The translations under genes were made by a program, and so were the position numbers. Below the pieces are notes generated by a model. That model did no database searches. It was not told where the DNA came from and saw nothing but the letters and a program-made list of their open reading frames with translations. A DNA stretch of 64,000 nucleotides. Source: Rhizobiaceae bacterium (GTDB taxonomy: Bacteria > Pseudomonadota > Alphaproteobacteria > Rhizobiales > Rhizobiaceae). Positions within the stretch are counted from its first letter, which is position 1. Each line of letters starts with the position of its first letter. Below are positions 8,233 to 17,739 of the stretch, piece after piece. Location: positions 62,001 through 126,000 of the forward strand of contig CAJPFN010000014.1 of assembly GCA_905339215.1 (NCBI GenBank). The letters run 5' to 3'.

Positions 8233-9041
8233 CTGCGGCGGCCAGGATGTCCGAACCGATGCCGCGAGGCGGCGAGGCCGTGCTGACGGTCAAGAACCTC
8301 GAGAGCTACTACGGCCCGATCATGGCCATCCGCGGCGTCAGCCTGGAGGTGCGGCAGGGACAGATCGTCACCGTGCTCGGTGCCAACGGCGCCGGCAAGA
8401 CGACGCTGCTCAAGACGATCTCCGGCGTCATGAACCCGCAGAAGGGGCAGATCCTCTATGCCGGCGGCGACATTGCCGGCTGGGAGCCCGACCGCGTCGT
8501 GCGCGCCGGCATCGTCCACGTGCCGGAGGGGCGCGAGGTGTTTCCGCTGCTCACCGTCGAGGAGAACCTCCGCATGGGGGCTTTCGTGCGCAGCGACCGC
8601 GAGGGCGTTCGCCGCGACGAGGAGATGGTCTATTCGTACTTCCCGATCCTCGCCGAGCGGCGGCGCCAGGCGGCCGGCACCATGTCGGGCGGCCAGCAGC
8701 AGATGCTCGCCATCGGCCGCGGCCTGATGGCGAAGCCGAAGCTTATGCTGCTCGACGAGCCGAGCCTCGGGCTGTCGCCACTCCTGGTGAAGGAGATCTT
8801 CGCCATCATCCGCCGGCTCAACCGCGAACAGGGCGTGACGATGATGCTCGTCGAGCAGAACGCGCGGGTCGCGCTCGAGGTCGCCGACTACGGCTACGTC
8901 ATGGAACTCGGCCGCATCGTCATGGACGACACGGCGCCGCGCCTGCTCATGTCCAAGGACGTCCAGGAGTTCTACCTCGGCGTCCAGGAACAGACGCAAC
9001 GCGGCCAGAAGCGCTGGAAGCAGAAGAAGACCTGGCGATGA
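8229..9041 (+). CDS. ABC transporter ATP-binding protein (LivF family)
   Basis: An ATPase of 270 residues with Walker A GANGAGKTT, a canonical signature MSGGQQQMLAIGRGLM and Walker B LMLLDEPSLGL. An N-terminal extension of about 15 residues precedes the ABC domain (AVLTVKNLESYYGPI). The C-terminus is unusually basic (QKRWKQKKTW) after the expected FYLG end. It couples to LivG by a four-base overlap and is followed after 28 bases by the acyl-CoA ligase. It is the second nucleotide-binding subunit of the importer. Confidence 0.94.
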   Translation: MTAAARMSEPMPRGGEAVLTVKNLESYYGPIMAIRGVSLEVRQGQIVTVLGANGAGKTTLLKTISGVMNPQKGQILYAGGDIAGWEPDRVVRAGIVHVPEGREVFPLLTVEENLRMGAFVRSDREGVRRDEEMVYSYFPILAERRRQAAGTMSGGQQQMLAIGRGLMAKPKLMLLDEPSLGLSPLLVKEIFAIIRRLNREQGVTMMLVEQNARVALEVADYGYVMELGRIVMDDTAPRLLMSKDVQEFYLGVQEQTQRGQKRWKQKKTWR

Positions 9042-9069
9042 GGCCGGGCAAAGGCAAAGGGAGGATGGT

Positions 9070-10959
9070 ATGACGATTGCCGCCAACATGCCGACCCAGA
9101 GGACCGTGGACGGCCACAGCATCAACGCCGACCTGACGCGCGGCCCGTTCTTCTTCGACGGCGCCGACACGCTGGTGAAGCTGTTCCGCGAGCGCTGCCG
9201 GCAGCACGGACCGAAGATCGCCCACCGCGAGAAAGACTACGGCATCTGGCTGTCCTACTCGTGGAGCGATTTCTACGAGCACGCCGAGTTGATCGGGCTC
9301 GGCCTCGTCTCGCTCGGGCTGAAGCGCGGCGAGGTCGTGTCGATCCTCTCGGAAGACCGCAAGGAATGGGTCTACTGCGATCTCGCCGTGCAGTCTGTCG
9401 GTGGTATCGCCTCCGGCGTCTACACGACAGATTCGGCGGCACAGCTGAAGTACCTGGTCAACGATTCGGACAGCCGCTTCCTGTTCGTCGAGAACGACGA
9501 ACAGCTCGACAAGTACCTGTCGGTGGGAGATGCCATGCCCGGCCTGAAGAAGGTCATCGTCTTCGACCGTGAAGGCCTGCACGGCTTTTCCGACGAGAAG
9601 GTGATCTTCCTCGACGACCTTTACCGGCTCGGCCGCGAATTCCGCAAGGAGAACCCCAACCGCTTCGATGAGGAGATCGCCCGGTCGCAGCCGAAGGACA
9701 CGGCGATCCTCGTCTACACGTCGGGCACGACCGGGCCGCCCAAGGGCGCCATGATCAGCCACGAGAACATCATCTGCTCCATCTCGGGCGCGGTGCTTAC
9801 CCTGCCGGTCGAGGAGACCGACGAGCAGGTCTGCTTCCTGCCGCTCTGCCATATCCTCGAGCGCCTGATCAGCGTCTTCATCCCGATCGGGCTGAGTTCG
9901 ACGGTCAACTTCGCCGAAAGCCCCGAAACGGTGTTCGACAACGTCCGCGAAGTCTCACCGCACGTCTTCACAGCCGTGCCGCGCGTCTGGGAGAAGGTCT
10001 ATTCGCGCGTTGCCATCATGGCCGGCGAGGCGACCTGGCTCGGCAAGCTCGCCTATCGCGCGGCCGTCGGCACCGGCATGCGCCGTGTGCGCTACCTGGA
10101 GGAGGGCAAGCCGGTGCCGCTCGGCACGTCGCTCGCCTACGCCTTCTGGGACTTCATGGTTCTGTCCAATCTCAGGCGCATGCTCGGCTTCGATCGTCTC
10201 CGCCGCGGCACCACCGGCGCGGCGCCGATCTCGCCCGATCTCCTACGCTGGTACAAGGCCGTCGGCATCACCGTGCTCGAGGGCTACGGCATGACCGAGA
10301 GCTCGGGCGTCATTTCGCTCAACCTCATGGATTCCTGGAAGATCGGCTCGATCGGAAAGGCGGTTCCCGGCAGCGAGGTGCGCATCGCGCCGGACGGCGA
10401 GATCCAGTATCGCGGCGGCAACGTGTTTCAGGGCTACTGGAACAAGCCGGAGAAGACCGCAGAGACGATCGTCGAGGGCGGGTGGCTTAGGACCGGCGAC
10501 GTCGGCCGTGTCGACAACGAAGGCTTCCTCACGATCACCGGCCGCGTCAAGGACATCATCATCACTGCGGGCGGCAAGAACATCACGCCGGCCGAAATCG
10601 AGAACAGGCTGAAATTCTCGCCCTACATCGCCGACGCGGTCGTCATCGGCGACAAGCGCAAGTTCCTCACCTGCCTGATCATGATCGACCAGGAGAATGT
10701 CGAGAAGTTCGCCCAGGACAACCGCGTGCCCTTCTCCAACTTCAAGTCGCTCTGCGCAGCGCGGGAGGTGAAGGACCTGATCGCCGGCGTCGTGGAAGAA
10801 ACCAACCGCGAGTTCGCTCGCGTGGAGCAGATCAAGGATTTCCGCTTGATCGATGTGCTGTTGACGGCAGAGGATGACGAGCTGACAGCCACGATGAAGC
10901 TGAAACGCAGCTTCGTTGAACAGAAACACAAGAAGCTGATCGACGAGATGTATGGCTGA
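9070..10959 (+). CDS. AMP-dependent long-chain acyl-CoA synthetase-like ligase
   Basis: An adenylate-forming ligase of 629 residues. The P-loop YTSGTTGPPKGAMISH is near residue 215, the acyl-adenylate motif GYGMTESSG near 405, and GRVKDIIITAGGKNITPAEIEN near the hinge to the C-terminal domain. VCFLPLCHILERL is typical of the FAA1/FadD15-like long-chain group. It activates a carboxylic acid to its CoA thioester using ATP. Sitting directly behind a Liv-type importer and before its binding protein, it probably traps the imported substrate. Chain length or ring type cannot be inferred reliably. Confidence 0.92.
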   Translation: MTIAANMPTQRTVDGHSINADLTRGPFFFDGADTLVKLFRERCRQHGPKIAHREKDYGIWLSYSWSDFYEHAELIGLGLVSLGLKRGEVVSILSEDRKEWVYCDLAVQSVGGIASGVYTTDSAAQLKYLVNDSDSRFLFVENDEQLDKYLSVGDAMPGLKKVIVFDREGLHGFSDEKVIFLDDLYRLGREFRKENPNRFDEEIARSQPKDTAILVYTSGTTGPPKGAMISHENIICSISGAVLTLPVEETDEQVCFLPLCHILERLISVFIPIGLSSTVNFAESPETVFDNVREVSPHVFTAVPRVWEKVYSRVAIMAGEATWLGKLAYRAAVGTGMRRVRYLEEGKPVPLGTSLAYAFWDFMVLSNLRRMLGFDRLRRGTTGAAPISPDLLRWYKAVGITVLEGYGMTESSGVISLNLMDSWKIGSIGKAVPGSEVRIAPDGEIQYRGGNVFQGYWNKPEKTAETIVEGGWLRTGDVGRVDNEGFLTITGRVKDIIITAGGKNITPAEIENRLKFSPYIADAVVIGDKRKFLTCLIMIDQENVEKFAQDNRVPFSNFKSLCAAREVKDLIAGVVEETNREFARVEQIKDFRLIDVLLTAEDDELTATMKLKRSFVEQKHKKLIDEMYG

Positions 10960-10999
10960 CCGCCATGCTGGAAAGTCAAGAAACCAGGAGGAAACCTAA

Positions 11000-12160
11000 A
11001 TGAAATCAGTTATGGCAAGATCGATCCTCGCGCTCGGCCTCGTCGCCGGCATGGCGTCGACGTCGCTCGCGCAAGGCGTCAGCGACACGGAGATCCTGAT
11101 CGGCTCCAACGGCGACCTGTCGGGCGTGTTCGCCCCGTTCAACGTGCAGGCCATCAAGGCGGCGCAGCAGCACTTCGACGAGGTCAACGCCGCGGGTGGC
11201 ATCCACGGACGCAAGATCAAGTTCATCGTCGAGGACCACGGCTACCAGGTGCCGAAGGCGGTGCAGAACTTCAACAAGCTGGTGAATGCCGACAAGGTGT
11301 TCGCCATGGTGCTGAACCTCGGCACGCCGATGAACATCGCCGGCTTCAAGATGATGGAGCCTGCGCAGGTTGCCAACGTCTCTCCGCTGACGGCCGCGCG
11401 GCAGATGCTGGAAGGCGACACCACCTACAAGTACGCCGGCACCTCGTCCTACTACGACCAGCTCAAGGCCGGTGTCGAATACCTCGCAAAGGAGACCGGG
11501 GCTAAGGAAGTCTGCTCCATGTACTTCCCCTCCGACTTCGGCCTCGAAGTCTACGAAGGCACCAAGGAGAAGGCCGAGGAACTCGGGCTGAAATACGCGG
11601 CTGAGACCACACACAAGCCGGATGACCAGGACTTCGTCGGTTCGCTCACCAAACTGCGCGAGGCGGGCTGCGACATCGTCTCGACGGCCGTCGGCGTGCG
11701 CCAGACCATCGTCATCCTCGGTACGGCGAAGAAGCTTGGCTGGAACGACGTCGCCTTCATCGGCTCGTCGGCCGGTTTCAACACCGCCGTCGCCAAGGTT
11801 CCGGGCGGCGTCACGGAAGGCTACTACGCCGCCGCCGGCTGGTCGGACCTCGAGGCGCGGATCGGCTCGAACGAGGAGCTGAAGAAATGGGCCGAGGGCT
11901 TCAAGGCGGCCTTCGGCGAGGATCCGGGTACGGCTGCCCAGCTCGGCCGCACCGCGGCCGTGACCCTGGTCAAGGGCCTCGAGGCCGCCGGCAAGGACCT
12001 CACGCCGGAGAGCTTCAAGGCCGGCATGGAGACGGTCGAGTTCGACGACCCGATCGGCGACGTGAAGGTCAAGTACGGCCCCGACGACCATCAGGGTGGC
12101 GACGCGATCATCATCTCGAAGATTGAGGGTGGCATGTGGAAGGAAGTCGGCCGCAAATAG
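11000..12160 (+). CDS. Periplasmic substrate-binding protein, branched-chain amino acid family
   Basis: A protein of 386 residues with a Sec signal peptide (cleavage likely after SLA, residues 22-24) and a Peripla_BP_6 (LivK/LivJ) fold: DTEILIGSNGDLSGVFAPFN, then HFDEVNAAGGIHGRKIKF. A strong ribosome site (AGGAGGAAACC) suggests high expression, as expected for a binding protein. It is the last gene of the operon and supplies ligand specificity to LivHMGF. Because the operon also encodes a CoA ligase and acyl-CoA dehydrogenase, the ligand is probably a carboxylate rather than leucine. A terminator-like hairpin follows. Confidence 0.92.
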   Translation: MKSVMARSILALGLVAGMASTSLAQGVSDTEILIGSNGDLSGVFAPFNVQAIKAAQQHFDEVNAAGGIHGRKIKFIVEDHGYQVPKAVQNFNKLVNADKVFAMVLNLGTPMNIAGFKMMEPAQVANVSPLTAARQMLEGDTTYKYAGTSSYYDQLKAGVEYLAKETGAKEVCSMYFPSDFGLEVYEGTKEKAEELGLKYAAETTHKPDDQDFVGSLTKLREAGCDIVSTAVGVRQTIVILGTAKKLGWNDVAFIGSSAGFNTAVAKVPGGVTEGYYAAAGWSDLEARIGSNEELKKWAEGFKAAFGEDPGTAAQLGRTAAVTLVKGLEAAGKDLTPESFKAGMETVEFDDPIGDVKVKYGPDDHQGGDAIIISKIEGGMWKEVGRK

Positions 12161-12223
12161 GCCGGTAGAGTATCGGCGGGCCGCGGCCGGCTCACCGGTC
12201 ACGCGGCCTGAAGGCCGGTAAGC

Positions 12224-12260
12224 AAAAAAAGGGCCGGCGGCGAGACATCGCCGCCGGCCC
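12224..12260 (-). terminator. Rho-independent terminator for the RND efflux operon
   Basis: A perfect 12-base stem, GGGCCGGCGGCG (12231-12242) with CGCCGCCGGCCC (12249-12260), closes a 6-base loop. Read on the minus strand it is followed by seven T residues (complement of 12224-12230), a textbook terminator 40 bases past the RND stop codon. The T tract faces only the minus strand, but the same stem may also slow transcription arriving from the binding-protein gene. Confidence 0.85.
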
Positions 12261-12302
12261 GATCCGTCTTTCGCAACGACGCGCGGCGCGCGGAACGCTG
12301 TC

Positions 12303-15300
12303 CTACTCCGCCGGCTCGACATTGGTGTAGGCGGCTTCCTCGAGTTCGCGCTTCAGACGCGCTTCCTCCTCGACCTTCGGCGTGACGAAGCGGCCGAGCA
12401 GGAGATACGCGACCGGCGTCAGGAACAGCGTCGACGCCGCGGCAAGGCCGAGCCCGCCGACGATCACCCAGCCCAGCGCAATCCGCGCCTCGGCACCGGC
12501 GCCGCTGGCCAAAACCAGCGGCAGGCCGCCGAGGATTGTACAGATCATCGTCATCATGACCGGGCGCAACCGGATGTTGGCCGCCTCCTCGATCGCCTGG
12601 CGAACGCCCATGCCGCGGTCGCGCAGCTGATTGGCGAATTCGACGACGAGGATGCCGTTCTTGGCCATCACACCGACCAGCAGGACGAGCCCGATCTGGC
12701 TGTAGGCGTTGAGGCTTGTACCGGTGAGGACCAGCGCGAAGACCGCACAGGCAAGTCCGAGCGGGACGGTGGCCATGATGATCACGGCGCTGACGAAGCT
12801 CTCGAACTGGGCGGCGAGAACGAGCAGGATGATGACCAGTGCGAAGCCGAAGATGGTCATCATCGAGCCGGTCGTCTCGCCGAGCGTCGCGGCCTCCGCG
12901 AGAGGCACAATGCGGCTGCCGGCGGGCAGGATAGGCTCGGCCAGCTGCTGAACCTCGGTGAGCGCCGAACCCAAAGCGAAATCCGGCCTGAGCCCGGCGG
13001 TGATCGCGACCGAGCGCAACTGTTGTTCGCGGGCGAGGGAGGGCGGGACGGCCCGCTCGGTCAACGTGGCTATCGTCGACATCGGCACGAAGCGGCCGTC
13101 GGCGGTTTTCAGGAAGACGTTCTCGAGGTCGGTCGGATCGTTGATGGGGTTGGTCGTCGAGATCAGCTTCACCGCATAGGAGCGATCGTTGATGTAGACG
13201 TCGCCGATCTCGCGGCCGTCGAGCATGGCCTGGATCGTCTGCGCCAGGCCGGTGATGTCGATGCCAAGGTCGGAGGCCCGCGCGCGGTCGATCTCGACGG
13301 CGAGTTGCGGCTGGGTGGCGTCGGTCGAAAGCCGTGGCTGCTGGAAGCGCGGGTCCTTTTCCATCGCCTCGATCAGAGTGGACGCGGCCTGGCCGAGCTC
13401 GGCGTAGTTGTTGCCGACGATGGCGAACTGCAGGCCGCTGCCGGCGCCGCGGATACCGAGGCTGTTGGGCTGTATGGGAAAGGCGCGCACGCCGGGAACC
13501 TGCTTCGCCAGTTCGGAGACCTGGGCGGCGATCTCCTGCTGGCTGCGTTGCCTTTCGTTCCATGGAACGAGCGCCAAGACCATGAAGCCGCTGCTCGTCT
13601 GGCCGCCCCAGCCGGCGCTGGCGAAGGTGGCCTCGATTTCGCCGGCCTCGCGCAACGGCTGGATCAGGGTTTCCAGGCGGCGTACCTGCTGCGTCGTGTA
13701 GTCGAGGCTGACGCCCTGCGGCGCGCTGATGCGCAGGATGACCAGCGAGCGATCCTCCGACGGCGTCAGCTCCTGGCGGATCGTGCCGAAGAGCGCCCAG
13801 GCGGCGGCGGCAAACAGGACCGAGATCAGGAGCACGATCGCCGGCGCATTCAGGCTCGCGGCCAGCAAGCGCCGGTAGGTGGCGCTCAGCGCGCCGCCGA
13901 TGCGCGCGCCGACGCCCCTGCGCGACCCCGCGCCGTGGTCGGCCGCCGAGGCAAGCATGCGCGAAGCGAGCATCGGACAGAGCGACAGCGCCACGACCGA
14001 GGACAGGAGCACCGCCATCGCAAGCACGAAGCCGAATTCCCGGAACAGCCCGCCGGTCTGGCCCGGCAGGAAGGAGAGGGGGACGAACACCGCGGCCAGC
14101 GTCGCCGTCGTGGCGATCACCGCGAAGAACACCTCCTTGGTGCCGAGAACGGCCGCCGCGCGCGGACCCATGCCCTCGTTGCGCCGACGAACGATGTTCT
14201 CCAGTACGACGATGGCGTCGTCGACGACCAGGCCTGTGGCCAGCACCAGCGCAAGCAGGGTCAGGATGTTGACCGAGAAGCCGGCAAGGTAGATCGCCGC
14301 GATGGTGCCGATCAGCGCGACCGGCATGGCGAAGCCTGGGATCAAGGTCGCGCGCCAGTCGAGCAGGAAAAGGTAGATGACGAGGAGCACGATCGTCACC
14401 GAGAGCGCCAGAGCGATCTCGACCTCGTGAATGGCGCCGTCGACGAAGATGGCGTCGTCGCTGGTCACCTTGATTGCCATGCCGTCGGGCAGCGTTGCCT
14501 GAATCCGGGCCGCGGCCCCGCGCACGCCCGCCGAAATGTCCAGTGTGTTGGACTGCGCCTGGCGGATGATGCCGAGCCCGATGCCGGTTTTGCCGTCCGA
14601 GCGCAACGACGTCGTCCCCGGGTCGCCGCCCAGCGTGACAGTGGCGACGTCGCCGATGCGCGTGCGCCCGTCTATGACGATGTTCTCGAATTCCTCCGGC
14701 GTGGTCACCGCGGCGGTTGCGCGCACGATGATGTCCTGGTTGGTCGTCGTGATCGATCCGGCCGGCGTGTCGAAGGCGATAGAGGCGAGCGCGCTGCCGA
14801 TATCGCCGACGGTGAGGCCGAGGCTCGCCACCTTGGCCTGGTCGATGTCGACGCGGAAGATTTTCTCGCGGTCGCCGTAGACCTGGACGTCGGCGACGCC
14901 GGGCACGGCGGCGAGCGTATCGGCGATCTGATCCTCGACGAGGATGGTCATGTCCTCGACCGACATCGTCGTCGACGTTAAAGCGAGGCGCATCACGGCA
15001 TCGGCATTGGCATCCGCCTTGACGATACGCGGCGCCTCGATGTCGTCAGGCAGCTGGTTCTGGACGCGCGAGACCGCGTCGCGCGCATCCGATGCCGCCA
15101 CGTCGAGATTGACGTCGTCGCCGAACTCGACAGTCACCCGGCTGCGTCCGAAGGAGGAACTCGACGAGATCGACTTGACGCCCGCCACCCGCGCCACCGC
15201 GCCTTCGATGACGGCGGTGACCTCGCGGTCGATCGTCTCGGATGCGGCGCCGGTGAAGTTGGTCGAGATGGTGATCACCGGGCGGTCGACGTCGGGGAGC

Positions 15301-15440
15301 TCGCGGACCTCGACGCCGTAGAGCGCGGCGAGGCCGGCGACGGCGATCAGTGTGTTGAGGACGAAGGCGAGGACCGGACGGCGCACGAACAGCGCCGTGA
15401 CGCCGGTGTCTGCGCCCTTGGCGGCGCTGTCGCTGGTCAT
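12303..15440 (-). CDS. RND multidrug efflux transporter, inner-membrane permease
   Basis: A 1045-residue HAE1-type RND pump. It has the N-terminal helix (VLAFVLNTLIAVAGLAAL), two large periplasmic loops, and the proton-relay helix LVVDDAIVVLENI with the paired Asp residues. A C-terminal half repeats the layout (GVMAKNGILVVEFANQLRD). It exchanges protons for drugs or other toxic amphiphiles in a tripartite complex with the neighbouring membrane-fusion protein; no outer-membrane channel gene is in the window. I chose the ATG at 15440 over one at 15494 because GGGAGG precedes it and the longer form would run into the upstream gene. The acidic C-terminal tail is not conserved in AcrB. Confidence 0.94.
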   Translation of the reverse strand: MTSDSAAKGADTGVTALFVRRPVLAFVLNTLIAVAGLAALYGVEVRELPDVDRPVITISTNFTGAASETIDREVTAVIEGAVARVAGVKSISSSSSFGRSRVTVEFGDDVNLDVAASDARDAVSRVQNQLPDDIEAPRIVKADANADAVMRLALTSTTMSVEDMTILVEDQIADTLAAVPGVADVQVYGDREKIFRVDIDQAKVASLGLTVGDIGSALASIAFDTPAGSITTTNQDIIVRATAAVTTPEEFENIVIDGRTRIGDVATVTLGGDPGTTSLRSDGKTGIGLGIIRQAQSNTLDISAGVRGAAARIQATLPDGMAIKVTSDDAIFVDGAIHEVEIALALSVTIVLLVIYLFLLDWRATLIPGFAMPVALIGTIAAIYLAGFSVNILTLLALVLATGLVVDDAIVVLENIVRRRNEGMGPRAAAVLGTKEVFFAVIATTATLAAVFVPLSFLPGQTGGLFREFGFVLAMAVLLSSVVALSLCPMLASRMLASAADHGAGSRRGVGARIGGALSATYRRLLAASLNAPAIVLLISVLFAAAAWALFGTIRQELTPSEDRSLVILRISAPQGVSLDYTTQQVRRLETLIQPLREAGEIEATFASAGWGGQTSSGFMVLALVPWNERQRSQQEIAAQVSELAKQVPGVRAFPIQPNSLGIRGAGSGLQFAIVGNNYAELGQAASTLIEAMEKDPRFQQPRLSTDATQPQLAVEIDRARASDLGIDITGLAQTIQAMLDGREIGDVYINDRSYAVKLISTTNPINDPTDLENVFLKTADGRFVPMSTIATLTERAVPPSLAREQQLRSVAITAGLRPDFALGSALTEVQQLAEPILPAGSRIVPLAEAATLGETTGSMMTIFGFALVIILLVLAAQFESFVSAVIIMATVPLGLACAVFALVLTGTSLNAYSQIGLVLLVGVMAKNGILVVEFANQLRDRGMGVRQAIEEAANIRLRPVMMTMICTILGGLPLVLASGAGAEARIALGWVIVGGLGLAAASTLFLTPVAYLLLGRFVTPKVEEEARLKRELEEAAYTNVEPAE

Positions 15441-15462
15441 CGGACTTGCGCCTCCCTCGCCA

Positions 15463-16647
15463 TCACGTTCCGCCCGCCGCGGTCTGCACGCCATTCACTG
15501 CCTCGACACGAGGTTGTCCGGCGACGAGCACGTCGCTGCCTTCGCGGACGTTCTGCACGCCCTCGGTGACGACCATGTCGCCCTCGCCGATCGGCGCGTC
15601 GACGAGCACGTTCTCGGTGTTGCGCTGGACGATTCGAACGGGTGTGCGTTTCGCCTTGCCCTCGCGCACGACCCAGACGAAGGCGCCGTCCGTGCCCCAC
15701 TGGATCGCTAATGGGCTGACTGCCGGATAGGTGTCGCCGGGGAACTTCATCGTCACCTGAAACGACATGCCGGCGCGCAGTGAATCGTCGGGATTGGCAA
15801 TGCCGGCCTGGACCCTCAGCGTGCGGCTCTGCTCGTCGAGCCGGTTGTCGACGGCGCTGACCGTGCCGTCGAAGACGCCGCTCGGCCGGGCGACCAGAGA
15901 GGCTGTCAATGATGCGCCGACCTTCACCGCGGTGGCGTAGCGTTCCGGGACCCAGAAGTCGACGATGATCGTCGATCGGTCGTCGATGGTGGCAACTGTC
16001 GTCTGCGTCGTCACGTAGTTGCCGGTTTCGACGGGAAGGATGCCGACGATGCCGTCGATGGGCGCGACGACCGAGCGTCGCGCCAGCGCCAGATCGGCAT
16101 CGCGAAGGGCAAGTTCGGCGTTGCGCAGCACCGTCTCTGCGTCGCCGACCTGGACTGCGGTAGCGGCATTCGAAGACTGCAGCGCCTTGATGCGCTCCAG
16201 CTTGGCCGCGGCGTCATCGCGGGCTATGCGGGCGCGGTCGAGTGCGATCTCCTCGCCCTCCGCGTCGAGGCGAGCGATCACGTCGCCCGCTTTCACGTCT
16301 GCTCCGGACTGGACGCGGATTTCCATTAGCCTGCCGGAAGCATAGGGCGTCACCGTGACGGATGCGCGCGCTCGGCCGGTCCCGATGGCCTGCAAGCGGT
16401 CGTTGATCGTGGCGAGCGTGGCCGGCATGGTGACGACGTTTGCCGGCTGGCTTCCACCCTGGCGGCCCTGGCCTCCGCCCTGGCCGCTACCGGCAGGGCC
16501 GTCGGCCGTCTGCTTTTCGACGACGACCAGCCAGTCCAGGTTCCGCGCGGCGAGGATGTCGCGTGCGCCCGGAAAGAAGTTCGCCCACGCCGCGACTGCC
16601 GCAGCGAGGATGACGAGGGAGAACAACAACTGCTTCCAGGCGGACAT
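15463..16647 (-). CDS. RND efflux periplasmic adaptor (membrane-fusion protein)
   Basis: A 394-residue adaptor with an N-terminal membrane anchor (LLFSLVILAAAVAAWANF) and a Gly/Gln-rich linker (GQGGGQGRQGG). The lipoyl half-motif GRLMEIRVQSGADVKAGDVIARLD precedes a short alpha-helical hairpin and the second lipoyl half (APIDGIVGILPVETGNYV). Beta-barrel and membrane-proximal domains follow. It links the RND pump to an outer-membrane channel. It begins the efflux operon, 22 bases before the pump start. No dedicated repressor flanks it. Confidence 0.93.
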   Translation of the reverse strand: MSAWKQLLFSLVILAAAVAAWANFFPGARDILAARNLDWLVVVEKQTADGPAGSGQGGGQGRQGGSQPANVVTMPATLATINDRLQAIGTGRARASVTVTPYASGRLMEIRVQSGADVKAGDVIARLDAEGEEIALDRARIARDDAAAKLERIKALQSSNAATAVQVGDAETVLRNAELALRDADLALARRSVVAPIDGIVGILPVETGNYVTTQTTVATIDDRSTIIVDFWVPERYATAVKVGASLTASLVARPSGVFDGTVSAVDNRLDEQSRTLRVQAGIANPDDSLRAGMSFQVTMKFPGDTYPAVSPLAIQWGTDGAFVWVVREGKAKRTPVRIVQRNTENVLVDAPIGEGDMVVTEGVQNVREGSDVLVAGQPRVEAVNGVQTAAGGT

Positions 16648-16846
16648 TCAGCACTCCGGCTCGGCACTATCTGCTCGCGCTGCCCGGCCGGGACCCGCCT
16701 GAACGGCGCCGCAGCCCGGACATCAGTGGCGGGCCGCCTTTCGCTAGGAGGCTTTTATGGCAATTCCCCGGCGCAAGTGCATCAGGAATAACATTAAAGT
16801 TAAGTAAGGTCGCGGCGGACGCGGACACGCTTGTGTGTTCCGCGCG

Positions 16847-17671
16847 TCATCTCAGGCTCTCGATTTCGCGGATGCGCGCCGCGCTCTCTGTCTCGAGGGC
16901 GCGCGTCAGTTCGCCGATCAGCGCCTCGGCGACGACGAACAATGCGGCCGACGAATCCCAGGCCGACGGCACCGAGGTGCGGCCGGCGACGACATGGCGG
17001 GCGAAGCGCGCGATCGGCGAAAGCCACTGGTCGGTGATCAGTACGATGCCGACGCCGCGCTTGTGGGCGGCTTCGGCGAAACGCAGGAGACTATCCTGGT
17101 AGCGGCGGATGTCAAAGATCACGAGCACGTCGCGCCTGCCCATGTCGACGAGCTGGTCGCGCCAGTTGCTCTCTTGGCCGGAGAGATGGAACACGCTCGG
17201 CCGGATGATCGTCATGTGGGCGCCCATGTAGCGCGCGATCGGATCGGTGAAGCGGCCGCCGAGCAGGAAGATGCGCGCGCGCGGTCCGGCAAGCAGCGTG
17301 ACGATCTCGCCGATCTGGCGTTCGGAGAGGTGGCGGAAAGTCTCCGCGATGTTTTCCAGCGTCGCCTGCAGAACCGGGGACGCGCCCTCGGCGCCGCGTC
17401 CGCTAATCGTCGTCCGCGACAGCGGCGACTGCAGTTGTGCCGCCAGTTCGTCCTTCAGCGCCGACTGGAAGTCCGGATAGCTGTGGAAGCCGAGCCGCGC
17501 GACGAAGCGCAGGATCGTCGGCGAGGAAACGCCAGCCTGGGCGGAGAAATCGGCCACGGTCTTCAGCCCGATCATTGGGTAGTTGGCGATCAGCGCCTGC
17601 GCGGCGCGGCGCTCGCCGGCGGGCATGACGTCCATCCGGTCGGCGATCAGTTCGGCGATGCTGCTCGCCAT
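16847..17671 (-). CDS. MurR/RpiR family transcriptional regulator
   Basis: From ATG 17671 the protein has 274 residues. The N-terminal RpiR helix-turn-helix includes ERRAAQALIANYP and the motif GVSSPTILRFVARLGFHSYPDF, followed by a sugar-isomerase (SIS) domain beginning near GRRRDVLVIFDIRRYQDSLL. An upstream in-frame ATG at 17746 exists, but GGGGGAGG lies directly before 17671 and family proteins begin ASSIAELI-like, so the shorter form is preferred. It is divergent from the N-formylglutamate amidohydrolase/TRAP operon and probably controls it. SIS domains usually bind phosphosugars, yet RpiR members also control amino-acid and amine catabolism. Confidence 0.9.
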   Translation of the reverse strand: MASSIAELIADRMDVMPAGERRAAQALIANYPMIGLKTVADFSAQAGVSSPTILRFVARLGFHSYPDFQSALKDELAAQLQSPLSRTTISGRGAEGASPVLQATLENIAETFRHLSERQIGEIVTLLAGPRARIFLLGGRFTDPIARYMGAHMTIIRPSVFHLSGQESNWRDQLVDMGRRDVLVIFDIRRYQDSLLRFAEAAHKRGVGIVLITDQWLSPIARFARHVVAGRTSVPSAWDSSAALFVVAEALIGELTRALETESAARIREIESLR

Positions 17672-17739
17672 ATCCGCATCCTCCCCCGCGATGCCGGTGC
17701 CCGTCCCCCAACGTTCCGGCGCGGTCCGCCAAATCGCGT

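Noticed and set aside
13023..14981. Long plus-strand open frame opposite the RND pump
   Set aside because: Composition is typical of an antisense shadow and the opposite strand has clear RND motifs.
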